A stretch of 64,000 bases of DNA from Glandiceps talaboti (taxonomy: Eukaryota > Hemichordata > Enteropneusta > Spengelidae): assembly GCF_964340395.1 (NCBI RefSeq), contig NC_135562.1, forward strand, positions 22,139,218 to 22,203,217. The letters are read 5' to 3'. The notes under the pieces are model-generated. The model was not told the DNA's origin, did no database searches, and was given only the letters and a program-made list of their open reading frames with translations. This document shows positions 1 through 24,650 of this stretch, piece by piece. The translations under genes were made by a program, and so were the position numbers. The number at the start of each line of letters is the position of its first letter. The stretch's first letter is position 1.

Positions 1-711
1 ACATAGACATTAGATCTGAGTACTTGTATGCAGTACATAGACATATAGATCTGAGTACTTGTATGCAGTACATAGACATTAGATCTGAGTACTTGTATGC
101 AGTACATAGACATTAGATCTGAGTACATGTATGCAGTACATAGACATTAGATCTGAGTACTTGTATGCAGTACATAGACATTAGATATGAGTACATGTAT
201 GCAGTACATAGACATTAGATCTGAGTACTTGTATGCAGTACATAGACATTAGATCTGAGTACTTGTATGCAGTACATAGACATTAGATCTGAGTACTTGT
301 ATGCAGTACATAGACATTAGATCTGAGTACATGTATGCAGTACATAGACATTAGATCTGAGTATGCAGTACATTAGACATTAGATCTGAGTACTTGTATG
401 CAGTACATAGACATTAGATCTGAGTACTTGTTACAGTACATAGACATTAGATCTGAGTACATGTATGCAGTACATAGACATTAGATCTGAGTACATGTAT
501 GCAGTACATAGACATTAGATCTGAGTACATGTATGCAGTACATAGACATTAGATCTGAGTACATGTATGCAGTACATAGACATTAGATCTGAGTACTTGT
601 ATGCAGTACATAGACATTAGATCTGAGTACTTGTATGCAGTACATAGACATTAGATCTGAGTACTTGTATGCAGTACATAGACATTAGATCTGAGTACTT
701 GCATGTATGTA
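1..711. repeat. 34-bp minisatellite, about 20 copies, open at the left edge
   Basis: Direct head-to-tail copies of a 34-base unit containing TAGATCTGAGTAC and ATGCAGTACATAGAC run from the first base to about 711. The main variation is a T/A change in the CTTG/CATG part, plus one shortened unit near 361. There are no spacers. The array lies downstream of the OARD1-like gene, and 712-906 is unique sequence. Confidence 0.95.
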
Positions 712-906
712 GTAGATATCGGTATATACAGTTTCTGATGGCGACATTCTCAAGATTGAGAGTGTGAGAGTCTATGACTTGACAGACCAAGCATGAAATA
801 CTTAGTATTGCAGTAAGAGGACAGTCTCTAACTTTACTGTATTTGTAATGTTAACTTAAACTCTGTAGTCAGTCTCTGGCTGAACTTAATATTTCATTTC
901 ATTAAA

Positions 907-2262
907 ACTGCATGCTAAAGCTGTAAGGGTAATAAGAGCTAATAAACCTGCATGCTAAAGTTGTAAGGGTAATAAGAGCTAATAAACCTGCATGCTAAAG
1001 CTGTAAGGGTAATAAGAGCTAATAAACCTGCATGCTAAAGCTGTAAGGGTAATAAGAGCTAATAAACCTGCATGCTAAAGTTGTAAGGGTAATAAGAGCT
1101 AATAAACCTGCATGCTACAGTTGTAAGGGTAATGAGAGCTAATAAACCTGCATGCTAAAGTTGTAAGGGTAATAAGAGCTAATAAACCTGCATGCTAAAG
1201 TTGTAAGGGTAATGAGAGCTAATAAACCTGCATACTACAGTTGTAAGGGTAATAAGAGCTAATAAACCTGCATACTAAAGTTGTAAGGGTAATAAGAGCT
1301 AATAAACCTGCATACTAAAGTTGTAAGGGTAATAAGAGCTAATAAACCTGCATGCTAAAGTTGTAAGGGTAATACGAGCTAATAAACCTGCATGCTACAG
1401 TTGTAAGGGTAATAAGAGCTAATAAACCTGCATGTTACAGTTGTAAGGGTAATAAGAGATAATAAACCTGCATGCTACAGTTGTAAGGGTAATAAGAGCT
1501 AATAAACCTGCATGCTAAAGTTGTAAGGGTAATAAGAGTTAATAAACCTGCATGCTACAGTTGTAAGGGTAATAAGAGCTAATAAACCTGCATGCTACAG
1601 TTGTAAGGGTAATAAGAGTTAATAAACCTGCATGCTACAGTTGTAAGGGTAATAAGAGCTAATAAACCTGCATGCTAAAGTTGTAAGGGTAATAAGAGCT
1701 AATACACCTGCATGCTAAAGTTGTAAGGGTAATAAGAGTTAATAAACCTGCATGCTACAGTTGTAAGGGTAATAAGAGTTAATAAACCTGCATGCTAAAG
1801 TTGTAAGGGTAATAAGAGTTAATAAACCTGCATGCTAAAGTTGTAAGGGTAATAAGAGTTAATAAACCTGCATGCTAAAGTTGTAAGGGTAATAAGAGTT
1901 AATAAACCTGCATGCTAAAGTTGTAAGGGTAATAAGAGCTAATAAACCTGCATGCTAAAGTTGTAAGGGTAATAAGAGTTAATAAACCTGCATGCTACAG
2001 TTGTAAGGGTAATAAGAGCTAATACACCTGCATGCTAAAGTTGTAAGGGTAATAAGAGTTAATAAACCTGCATGCTAAAGTTGTAAGGGTAATAAGAGCT
2101 AATACACCTGCATGCTAAAGTTGTAAGGGTAATAAGAGCTAATACACCTGCATGCTAAAGTTGTAAGGGTAATAAGAGCTAATAAACCTGCATGCTACAG
2201 TTGTAAGGGTAATAAGAGCTAATAAACCTGCATGCTAAAGTTGTAAGGGTATTAAGAGCTAA
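907..2262. repeat. 40-bp minisatellite, about 34 copies
   Basis: The unit is AATAAACCTGCATGCTAAAG followed by TTGTAAGGGTAATAAGAGCT. It repeats with almost perfect 40-base register and only single-base variants (AAAG/ACAG, GCTA/GTTA). It ends about 130 bases before the stop codon of the OARD1-like gene, so it sits in its 3' flank or 3' untranslated region. Confidence 0.95.
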
Positions 2263-2390
2263 TCAATCTGTCAATCAAATATAATATTAAGTTATTATGA
2301 AGCTCAGTTTCATGCTGATTGGATTTACAAGTTTTGTAACATCTGTTTTCAACCACCCATACCAAAAATCTACATTTTCCTGACAGCTGC

Positions 2391-14963
<12,573 letters not shown>

Positions 14964-14969
14964 TTGCAC

Positions 14970-15345
14970 ACGGTCAAAGTTGAATCACGTCAAATGGCAT
15001 CATGGCACAATAAAGCTATTTGTAAATATCTAAAATAACATAATCTAAATACATTTTTTTTCTTCAAAAACCCAGTCTTTCCTTATTGTAGTGGTAGAAT
15101 TATGTGTAATGCATTGAGTGTACTTTTGTGAGTTCAAGAAATATATCGTGCCAACATGAACGTTGGTGGCTCACTTCTGTAGCCATTGGGCTCTGACATC
15201 ATATCAGTGCTAAGTCTAACCTCTTCCCTGGATTTTCTCTTTTTTTCTGAATTTTGCCTCTTCTTCACCAACTGCAGTAAAGAGAACAATTGGTTAAAAG
15301 TAAAAAAATTGTTTAAGGCTATTTTATTTCTGTTAAAGTGCTAAA
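14970..15345. promoter_or_regulatory. Probable 5' flank of the OARD1-like gene
   Basis: Single-copy sequence directly upstream of the first OARD1-like open frame and before a dispersed repeat. By position it should hold the promoter. I see no TATA box at a convincing distance. An ATGGCATCATGGCA stretch near 14994 is only weakly YY1-like. Confidence 0.3.
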
Positions 15346-15897
15346 GAAACGAAAAATTTTATTCGTGTGGCCCAAACTTTATTTTCGAGTGAGAACATTT
15401 AAGTTGCGGGATAAAATGTTTAATTGTTGGTGCAATGTTTGAAACATTAGAACCGTTTTTTCTAAAGTTTTCTAACAAGACTTAAAATACCTCATTGCAA
15501 ATTATTAATCCTTAGAGCAGTACACTAGGTTTTCGTGAAAAAACTCTAACTTTGTGTAAAAAGTATTTAAATGTCAAGCGGAATATGAATTTAAGTCCAT
15601 TACAATCTTATACTCTGACTGCAGAAACAACATTTGTCACCATACAAACTCCTTTTCTTATCGACGAGATTTACTTAACACAGGATGCAACATTAATGTT
15701 TGGGGACGAAACATTAATATGCGAGGACAAAACTTTCTTTTTGCTTGAAGGAAGTTGGACTGCATGACGGAAATTGATTATATATCCCACAATCCTCTGC
15801 AAACTCTTGGTGGCTATTTCAACTTCGCGACCAGCACTGTATCTGATCATGTCAAGTGGTAAACACATCAATTGTTTCCAGTGTATAAATGTTTTTT
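15346..15897 (-). repeat. 0.55-kb dispersed repeat family B, copy 1
   Basis: The sequence recurs inverted at 41403-41946. Both copies keep a roughly 65-residue open frame with MIRYSAGREVEIATKSL and RIVGYIINFRHAV on the same relative strand. The shared end is TTGTTTCCAGTGTATAAATG followed by a T run here and AAAAAA inverted in copy 2, which may be a poly(A)-type tail. No known protein is recognised. Confidence 0.8.
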
Positions 15898-15953
15898 TTA
15901 AAGATAATAAAGGACGGAAACACCATTCCCATCAATACTAGTATTCCTGGACC

Positions 15954-16139
15954 CAATCTGATTAAAATCTGATGTGGTGAAAGCAGCTAAATGCTTTATT
16001 TACCTCTATTTCCATCGTTTTGTGATGTTTCCCACGCCGGCGGCGATCACTCGGAACAAAAACAAGCGACACAAACTATGGAAATAGAGATAAATAAAGC
16101 ATTTAGCTGCTTTCACCACATCAGATTTTAATCAGATTG
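15954..16139. mobile_element. 186-bp palindromic MITE with perfect 9-bp target duplication
   Basis: Terminal arms of about 62 bases are complementary with about one mismatch (left end CAATCTGATTAAAATCTGAT, right end its complement). They enclose a GC-richer centre containing CCGGCGGCGATCAC. Direct flanks TCCTGGACC at 15945-15953 and 16140-16148 are identical. A 9-bp duplication with long inverted arms suggests Mutator-like mobilisation. The near-perfect arms imply it is fairly young. Confidence 0.9.
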
Positions 16140-16148
16140 TCCTGGACC

Positions 16149-16734
16149 AATAGGGAAAAATGGACCGATCGCATTCTCAAGAATTAAAAGTTATATTGAA
16201 AATGACAGTGTCCTGTGGTATAGTTGTAGAATATATATCATGAGAGTTGGACCCTGAATGCACAACACCTCGAAAAACAGACAGACTAAAAACGAAGAAT
16301 GTACTTCTGCCCTATACATTCCGACGCTGATCTAGGTACTAAGAATGGCACTGTGGCTGTAATATAGTGCTTTGGTTTGGGATGACCCAAATGCTCATAG
16401 CTATGTGACTTCACGACATAATCACAGAATTGAGGCCTGTTATCGAGAGATTACGAAGAGTATTTCAGTTCTGAATTTATGGCAGGGGGTCTGAGGACAA
16501 ATTGGGGGGGGGGGCAACAAATTGGAGGTTTTAAGGGGGAGGGACATGAAAATTCTGATCGTTTGAAAGGGGAGGGGCACGAAATGTTTAGCTCATGATT
16601 TGAACCAAAGTACACCTTGGGAGTGGTCGTTTACCGAGTACATTTGAACATTTCTTGCAGCTTTGCCACATAATGAATTCAAAAGCCTACGATGGGTGAT
16701 TATACGAAATATGTATGCCTTAATCTCTCTTCTC
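16149..16734. other. Unique intergenic sequence
   Basis: No exon or repeat boundary recognised. A G-run (GGGGGGGGGG) lies at about 16505. Confidence 0.5.
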
Positions 16735-17221
<487 letters not shown>

Positions 17222-17225
<4 letters not shown>

Positions 17226-18060
17226 CATGAATTCTTTGCTGATATTTGGTTTCAATCACATATGTTGCTCTCGTTTAGTTGGAATTTGGTTTTAGTGGAC
17301 ACGATCTAATCACCAACTTTAATCACAAGCAAAACATGTACTATTAAAATGCCATGATGTATTGTGATGTATGCTCCCAATATAAGAAATTGATGTCAAA
17401 AATGATATTTTAACTTTCCATGGGGATAATGGACTCCAACTTTTGAAAAGACAATTAATATAAGCACCTTAAAAAGTTAAAATTGTGTTACTATACACAT
17501 CAATGACACTATTGTATATTTTCTTAGCTTAGTCGCCTTGTGGCGCTGTTCATGCAGCAAACTATAGCATCTTTTCGTGATTCTATTTATTGCTAAAATG
17601 AATACTTTGAAACCGACATTTTTTGATGTTTAGCCAAGTAAGCTTATTCTTCAATACATCATGAATTACTTCAGAGATGCCTCTTACATACAATGAAATC
17701 AAAGGATTTTAAAATCCCTTGGAAAAAAAGGAAGTTAGTTTCACCATAGACCCTCCACCTGGTGGAGGGTCTATGGTTTCACCAAGATCTATAATTGAGA
17801 TTCACCCGTTTAGTTGTTTTTATGTATTCATATCATTACTACTTCGCCCACGTTAACACACTACCAAAACTTTAAAAGGTACTTATAAGGCGAAATGTCA
17901 TTTACAATGTACTGATAATTGGTTTTATTTATGGACATTGAAAAAAATGCTATGGATTCACGCGGCACTTTGAATTCTAAAACAAAATACGGGGGTGATT
18001 ATTATAAGATTGAGATTGAGATTTTAGATTTATCGTTTTGTGGGCATTTTGAACGCCGTG
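17222..18060. other. Unique intergenic sequence containing a 35-bp perfect hairpin
   Basis: No coding sequence is recognised. The hairpin at 17743-17777 is listed separately. Confidence 0.5.
17743..17777. mobile_element. Perfect 17+1+17 palindrome, collapsed inverted-repeat remnant
   Basis: ACCATAGACCCTCCACC is followed by one T and its exact complement. GTTTCA occurs just outside both ends (overlapping the arms by a base or two). This looks like two terminal inverted repeats joined with the interior lost. Confidence 0.55.
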
Positions 18061-18061
<1 letters not shown>

Positions 18062-18093
<32 letters not shown>

Positions 18094-18111
18094 GGGGGGG
18101 GGGGGGGGGGG
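18062..18111. repeat. Poly(T) followed by poly(G)
   Basis: About 30 T then about 19 G bases. It is a homopolymer junction with potential to form a G-quadruplex and is prone to assembly error. Confidence 0.9.
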
Positions 18112-21100
18112 CTTCTTTAGCGCCTTTGAAAATTACTGTGTGTTTGATTCAGGCAATTGATTGATTAAGGAATACGTTTGAGCTCGAGCACGCCAAGCAG
18201 CGGAGCGCGTCAGCTGTCGCACTAAGCGTCGATTTTGCACCATGTCTATCCGTATACTTTCTTTTTTCTTTATTTTTTTTGGAGTCTTCCATATTTATAT
18301 AAACTTTTTGTCTGCGATTATTATATATTATTATTATTATTATTCACCAGAAATGTTACCTCATGCCCCGGCATAGACAAGAATAAAACCATTTAGGAAA
18401 GGAATAACAGTTTACAAGCGACTGTGCGTCGAGGTCAAGGTTCATATGTCTCAGAACGAGGCAGGCGCCCAATTTGAGATGGGTGAGATGTCGGTAAGTG
18501 TTCGTTCCCATAGCCATTCTTAAAATCCGTATATTTCGCCTGTTTTTACCCATGCAACTTCATCCACAACCATATTTGACTTTATATACTCGAAAGTATT
18601 TCAAGAAATGTTTTGTAGAAATTTGCAAGGTTTAAAAGGGTGTTATGATTTGAGTGTAAATGTGATGGTGGCAGTGTGACCCCGGGAGTGTGACGCAGTG
18701 GCTTTTCCAAATAGAATATAGTACGTGTACATGTCCATGTGACTGTAACGATGGTATTACTACAGTGAAGGTAGAATACAGCTAGTCTCCTTTTGAAACG
18801 GGCCGTCAACTTGTTCTTGCCAAGTGATATCATAGTTGACTGCTATACTAATCTCAACAGTGACTTATAATCATGATAATGTTTTTTTTTGTAGTGAAAT
18901 TGGGCTCTAACATGCATCGCCATCAGCGATGAAAGTGGGGACAACATGTCACACTGACAGTAGTTGCCGTCGGAAAACAGCCTAACAAGTATGGTAGCAT
19001 CTTTGGAACAAGTTTTGGGACCTTCATGGGACATCTGAAGACTAATCCTGGGAGATAACTTGAAATTGATACCTGCAGACACCAGAAGCCGTCTTGGAAG
19101 TTGTCTGCCGACTAGCGACTTGAGGTGGACGACGACTACTGCTACTGGTAATTATTACGTTCCGACACCGGCTGTGAAACTAGGACAAACCCGGTTAGTA
19201 TTTTTTTCTTGGTATATTTTTTCAGTATGGGTCGCCAAAATTCACGGTGATAATGTTGTTCATGGATGCATGATTTGTCGGCATTCCGTAAACATCTGGT
19301 AAATTTTGGAAACAAGCCCTTACAAGTTTCCACTAGTTTTCTACTTTGTTTAGGCTTGGAAATTACATTTTTTTGAACTTCCACACAAAAAAAACCCTTT
19401 TAAATGTAGTCTGTTTCTATTTTCGGCTACACTTTGTGAATAAATCAACACTTGTCAATTCCGTTTTGAGGCAATAGTGTCTGTTTCAGTCAGCAAACAA
19501 CATTTTTTCTTTTTTGCCTTGGGAGTGAGAATTTAATTTTGTAATTTTTAGGGACTTTGGCGACATCGGCAAATATAACTCTGTTTTTTTTTGTGTTTTT
19601 TGTGTTTTAAAAAAAATGTACAGCCGTTAGCCCAGAATTAACAGAGCAATTAGTAGTTACTGACTGTTCATTTGCTGTCCACATAGCTGCTCTTTCCTTT
19701 GTCAAAAAAAATGACAGGGAAGGTGGTATAGTGTACACATGTTGACTGACAATGAGGGCAATAGCATACGTTTGTTGACAAGGGACTTGTCGGTCACACA
19801 AAAACAGTCTCAGAAACGAGACTGTTTTGGTTTCCCCTGAGGGCAAAACCTGATTGGAAATGAAACTGTTTTGGTGTGACTGGCTGGTCCCGAGGGGAAA
19901 AAACTCATGCTATCACCCAAATTATGTCAGTCAACATGTGTATTATAACACCAAACAAGAATCATAAACCACAGCACACTAAAATAATTATAACAAACTT
20001 CTCCAGCAAGCAGAGTTTGTTTGCATTGTGTTCAATAACCTTTTAGAGTTGCCCCAATAACAAATAGTTCTCCAAAATACCAACTGCTGTCTTGATTACT
20101 GTCTTTGTTTTTTTAGACAATGTTGGCCAGCTCTTCTTCCGAAATTTCGATGAATCGAGCAAAACATTTACGTTGGCTGCTGCTTGTGGTCGTAGTTTCA
20201 GACGAGCCAGACATGTTTACAATTTGTTGTTCTTTGAAAATATCGTCATTATTCGCGTGTATATATGATGTCATCATGAGGCACTAATCAATGGTGCTGG
20301 GGACTAGTTCCATTAATTAGTGCCTGCTACATCATTTATCGTAGAACAGCGCCAGAATAGTCCATAACCTGTGATGTAGTATTGACCAATCACGGCCGAG
20401 AGTTGAGTATGCAGTGTGTTATAATGTTTAATACCGGGGTAGTACATTGTTTATTTTGACAGCAAATTTTGTAGTGAGTAAACATTCATTGATAGTTTAC
20501 CTCTACCCAGTACCTGCTTTGCTGAACAGTAAGGCAGCTCCCCTGGAGTCCATCTATTGTCTTAGAAATTTTATTATTTGTCCCTTATTCAGAGATTAAT
20601 TTTTTGAGGTCCTATTAAAGAATTAGTGATTGCAATCTCTTAATTTCCAATTTCTGTTTTCAAATAGTTTCGCCATATTTGCTTTTTTTCCTGTCGAAGT
20701 TATAATAGTTGGATGTAAACTAAATAAATTGCCCGTTGTCTGTGTTGATTGGAGCACTCTTGGAAGTTGTCTGCCGACTAGCGACTTCAAGTAAATGACT
20801 ACTCCTGTAATTATTATGTATACTTCCAACACCTGTTGTGAAACTAGGACAAAACCCAGCCATAATCACAGAAGCTTGGTAAGATACACGAGTATTTTAC
20901 CAGGCAAAAAGCGATACCTGCTTTATAGTAATACACATGCGTTTCCCTATGGAAACTTAGTTTGAGAGCCGCCATGTTGGATTGCGCCCTCGACGACCAC
21001 TTTGTGATTCTTTTGTTTACTGGTTTACTCAAGTTTACTTCTTATTGTAGTTAATATTTTGTTGAAAAAACAGGGATTTTTGTCATGAAGTGTCCAAGTT

Positions 21101-21428
21101 TGGATGCATAATGAAAATATGTCATTATTTAAAAGGAAATTTGAATATTTACAGTTTATTTTGAATTTCAATCACATAGATGCTCTCATTACATAATGTA
21201 AACCTGATTTGAAAAGGGACTTACAACATTGTTTTCACTTGTGATGGAGATGTTAACTCGTGCTTCACAAAGTTACACTAGATTTCACTACAATGTCAGG
21301 CACTTTTATCTGGGCATACATTAATACTCAAACATGCAAACGTCAATTGTTTTCCACAATAAGGAGCACCTGACACACAAAGGCACACATAACACTTGCA
21401 ATACTCATTCAAGTAAACAATGATTCTG
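18112..21428. other. 3.3 kb without a recognised gene; contains a duplicated roughly 100-bp segment
   Basis: Segments 19094-19196 and 20757-20860 share CTTGGAAGTTGTCTGCCGAC, TAGCGACTT and GTGAAACTAGGACAAA in the same orientation. Elsewhere I see no family resemblance or linked splice sites. The open frame at 18356-18553 (minus) is uninterrupted but unrecognised. The sequence GCCGCCATGTTGGATTGCGC at about 20967-20988 is YY1-like and could mark a promoter. Confidence 0.5.
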
Positions 21429-21730
21429 TTAAATTTGTGCAATTATTGGTTTACATTGGTCTGGATGTACCGTGACATGGTGGTCGTTCATTAAACACTG
21501 CACTTTCTTCAGATCATCCCCAGGCATACTTTGGAAATTTACCAAACTTTTGTTGAATTTGTGGTGGATAGCTTCAATGCCCTGTTCAGAAAAGAACCCC
21601 AATCCACGCTTAAATTCCCTCACCCTCTGTACAACATGCGCTCGGCCTCTCCAGCATATGTAGTTTAGGAAAAAATTTGTATTAGGGAAGTAAACCCTGT
21701 AATGTTTCATCAGTTTGGTAATTGTTGACT
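21429..21730 (-). CDS. Uncharacterised protein, terminal exon c
   Basis: The acceptor is ATATCTACAG. After completing the Glu codon it encodes STITKLMKHYRVYFPN, a GRAHVVQRVREFKRGLGF segment, FSEQGIEAIHHKFNKSL, VQCLMNDHHVTVHPDQ and ends IIAQI-stop at 21429. The SEQGIEAIHHKFN block is the strongest family signature. Confidence 0.72.
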
Positions 21731-22817
21731 CTGTAGATATAAAAGAAAAATAAACATAAAATTATACATTTTATTATCTTTTATCTAGATCAATTGTAAA
21801 AAAGATTGTTACATTTTGGAAATACAGAGAATCAAACGGGTTCACAGATATCTCAGTGAAAAATCAATGCTAGGTTTGAGAATTGTTTTTGAGAATATGT
21901 CATTCAAGTTTGTACTTTTGTCTTAAATGGCTACCTGTAAAGAAAAGAGTTTAATTACAAAGATAGAAACACACAAAATGTGTTCTATGGACTATGGTTG
22001 TTGTACTTCTATGGAAAAATAGTTGGTACTGAAATATTGTGCTTGTTCATTTGTGATACCGTTGTAAAATTTCAACTATGTCACATGCATTGTGTGTGTG
22101 TGTGTGACCTATCTAACACCACATACCTAACACGTCTATCTCTTCATTGGTTAAGTCATGACTAACTGAATAGAGATTGTGGCTCTGGCTAAAGTATGTA
22201 AATAGTGGCTGGTATTTTGCCACAATCGTACAAGCTTCATTGAGTAATTGGGAACAAACAGTAGTTTTCACCACACTGTCACATAGTAAGCTGGCATTTT
22301 CCGGCTGTAAATAAGTTAAATTATTAGACTGAGAACTGAAAATTACTTACTGTTTGAACTCCAATACAAGAACAGGTAGAATCTGAATATGGAACTGAAA
22401 CAAAGCATGCTGATAAAACATAGTAAACTGTAAAACAAACTTTTCAACAGTTAACACTGTAAACAAAATTAGTAATATTTAGTAACAATGAAACCTTGTC
22501 AATGCAAATCAATGTATGACTAAACTGTTGGAAGGTTAGACATGCAAACAAGCCAATACATAAAACTATCACTTGTCTATTGCATAAGCTGGGTCAGTAG
22601 AACAAATTGTTTAGTGCATGGGGTTTCAAGAATACTCTAATTTTGAATTTTTTCCCCTACAAACCTTGCAACATTTGTCTACGTGGTTTCCTACAAAGGC
22701 CTGGCTATGGTAGCTTTGCAGGTATACATTAATTCCTGCCAAAGCAGACTCTAAACCTTTCACCGTGTAACCTGCATGGAGAGGCAATTTCTCTCTCAGT
22801 TCTTCTGCTTCTGTTCT
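21429..22817 (-). CDS. Conserved uncharacterised protein, possibly transposase-derived, three C-terminal exons
   Basis: Minus-strand exons 22817-22665, 22304-22127 and 21730-21429 join in phase (0, 1) with GT-AG junctions, giving about 210 residues ending in a stop. Exon a contains YHSQAFVGNHVDKCCK, exon b PENASLLCDSVVKT and YSVSHDLTNEEIDVL, and exon c LESTITKLMKHYRVYFP, GLGFFSEQGIEAIHHKFN and NDHHVTVHP. From memory, motifs of the type FVGNHxxKC, LTxEEI and GLGxxSEQGxExIHxxFN recur in a multicopy family of unnamed invertebrate proteins. The conserved E could be the last acidic residue of an RNase H-like transposase, but this is inference. The 5' end is missing, and upstream lies a repeat element. 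No internal stops occur, so it may still be expressed. Confidence 0.7.
22127..22304 (-). CDS. Uncharacterised protein, exon b
   Basis: This exon has 178 bases, acceptor TTATTTACAG and donor TTAG|GTATGT, leaving phase 1. It encodes PENASLLCDSVVKTTVCSQL, AKYQPLFTYFSQSHNLY and DLTNEEIDVL, then splits a Glu codon with exon c. It is rich in helix-forming residues, with no stop. Confidence 0.72.
22665..22817 (-). CDS. Uncharacterised protein, exon a
   Basis: This exon has 51 codons, phase 0 at both ends, with acceptor TACTTTTAG and donor AAG|GTTTGT. It encodes RTEAEELREKLPLHAGYT, then GLESALAGINVYLQ and YHSQAFVGNHVDKCCK. The next exon continues directly as PENASLL. Earlier exons must exist but were not found in the 2 kb upstream, which are occupied by a repeat. 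Confidence 0.7.
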
Positions 22818-22890
22818 CTAAAAGTACATACACACAAGTACATAGTTATTTTATGTCACCCTGTGAATTGAATAATACATATCATTAATT

Positions 22891-22922
22891 AGTCCCCGCG
22901 GACGAAGTCCGGAACGGGGACT
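22891..22922. other. 32-base hairpin head of a central-repeat element
   Basis: AGTCCCCG pairs with CGGGGACT, and within it CGGAC pairs with GTCCG around a GAA loop, with a GAA bulge on the 3' side. It marks the left end of the element that carries the 150-bp array. Subterminal palindromes of this sort are typical of Helentron/pearl-like non-autonomous elements. Confidence 0.7.
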
Positions 22923-24650
22923 TATGGATTGGGTTCCGTCTGTCCGTCCGTCCCTCCGTCCGTCCGTCCGTCCATCCGTCCGCAGCTGTTTCTTGGAGAT
23001 GCCTGGACTGATTTTTTTCAAACTTGGTACAGGGGCAACATACTATGGCATACATATGCACGTCAATTTGTTTTATGATACGATCCAATATGGCCGCCTA
23101 GAAACCATTTTGTTTGCGAATTTTCCCTGTCTAGAGACATAACTCAAACATGCTTGAACAGATCTCATTCAAAGTTGGTATTAGGACAGTGTTCTATGAC
23201 ATACATGTGCATATCCATTTTCGTCGTGATACAATCCAATATGGCTGCCTGGCAGCCATTTTGTTTGTGAATTTTCATGTCCAAAGCCATAACTCATACA
23301 TGCTTGAACAGATCTCATTCAAAGTTGGTATTAGGACAGTGTTCTATGACATACATGTGCATATCCATTTTCGTCATGATACGATCCAATATGGCTGCCT
23401 GCCAGCCATTTTGTTTGTGAATTTTCCATGTCCAAAGCCATAACTCAGACATGCTTAAACAGATCTCATTCAAAGTTGGTATTAGGACAGTGTTCTATGA
23501 CATACATATGCATATTCATTGTTGTCGTGATATGATCCAATATGGCCACCTAGCAGCCATTTTGTTTGCGAATTTTCCATGTCCAAAGCCATAACTCCGA
23601 CATGCTTGAACAGATCTCATTCAAAGTTGGTATTAGGACAGTGTTCTATGACATACATGTGCATATCCATTTTCGTCATGATACGATCCAATATGGCTGC
23701 CTGCCAGCCATTTTGTTTGTGAATTTTCCATGTCCAAAGCCATAACTCAGACATGCTTAAACAGATCTCATTCAAAGTTGGTATTAGGACAGTGTTCTAT
23801 GACATACATGTGCATATCCATTTTCGTTGTGATACAATCCAATATGGCCACCTAGCAGCCATTTTGTTTGCGAATTTTCCATGTCCAAAGCCATAACTCA
23901 GACATGCTTGAACAGATCTCATTCTAAGTTGGTATTAGCACAGTGTTCTATGACATACATGTGCATCCATTTTCGTCATGATACAATCCGATATGGCTGC
24001 CTGGCAGCCATTTTGTTTACGAATTTTCCATGTCCAAAGCCATAATTCAGACATGCTTGAACAGATCTCATTCTAAGTTGGTATTAGCACAGTGTTCTAT
24101 GACATACATATGCATATTCATTGTTGTCGTGATATGATCCAATATGGCCACCTAGCAGCCATTTTGTTTGCGAATTTTCCATGTCCAAAGCTATAACTCA
24201 GACATGCTTGAACAGATCTCATTTAAAGTTGGTATTAGGACAGTGTTCTATGACAGACATGTGCATATCCATTTTCATCGTGATACAATCCAACATGGCT
24301 GCCTGCAAGCCATTTTGTTTGCAAATTTTCCATGTCCAAAGCCATAACTCGGACATGCTTGAACAGATCTCATTCAAAGGTGGTATTAGCACAGCGTTCT
24401 ATGACATACATGTGCATATCAATTTTCGTCATGATACGATTCAATATCGCAAATTTTGTTTGCAAATTTTCCATGTCCAAAGCCATAATTCAGACATGCT
24501 TGAACAGATCTCATTCAAAGTTGGTATTGACAGTGTGCTATGACATACATGTGCATATCCATTTTCATCGTGATACAATCCGCCTGGCAGCAATTTTGTT
24601 GGTGCAGTTTTCATGTCCAAAGCCATAACCCAGACATGCTTGAACAGGTC
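22923..24650 (+). mobile_element. Central-repeat element: (TCCG)n then about 11 tandem 150-bp units
   Basis: After the hairpin head come a (GTCC)n tract (22937-22983) and a leader with CTTGGAGATGCCTGGACTGA. Units of about 150 bases then repeat from 23145, each with CATGCTTGAACAGATCTCAT, GTGTTCTATGACATACATGT and CAATATGGC...GCAGCCATTTTGTTTG. The last units are shortened and the array stops near 24650. This body plan resembles pearl/Helentron-type elements of molluscs. No protein is encoded. Confidence 0.75.

Noticed and set aside
18356-18553. 65-residue minus-strand open frame (MGKNRRNIRILRMAMG)
   Set aside because: It looks protein-like but has no recognised family, no linked exon and no repeat copy; length is within chance expectation.
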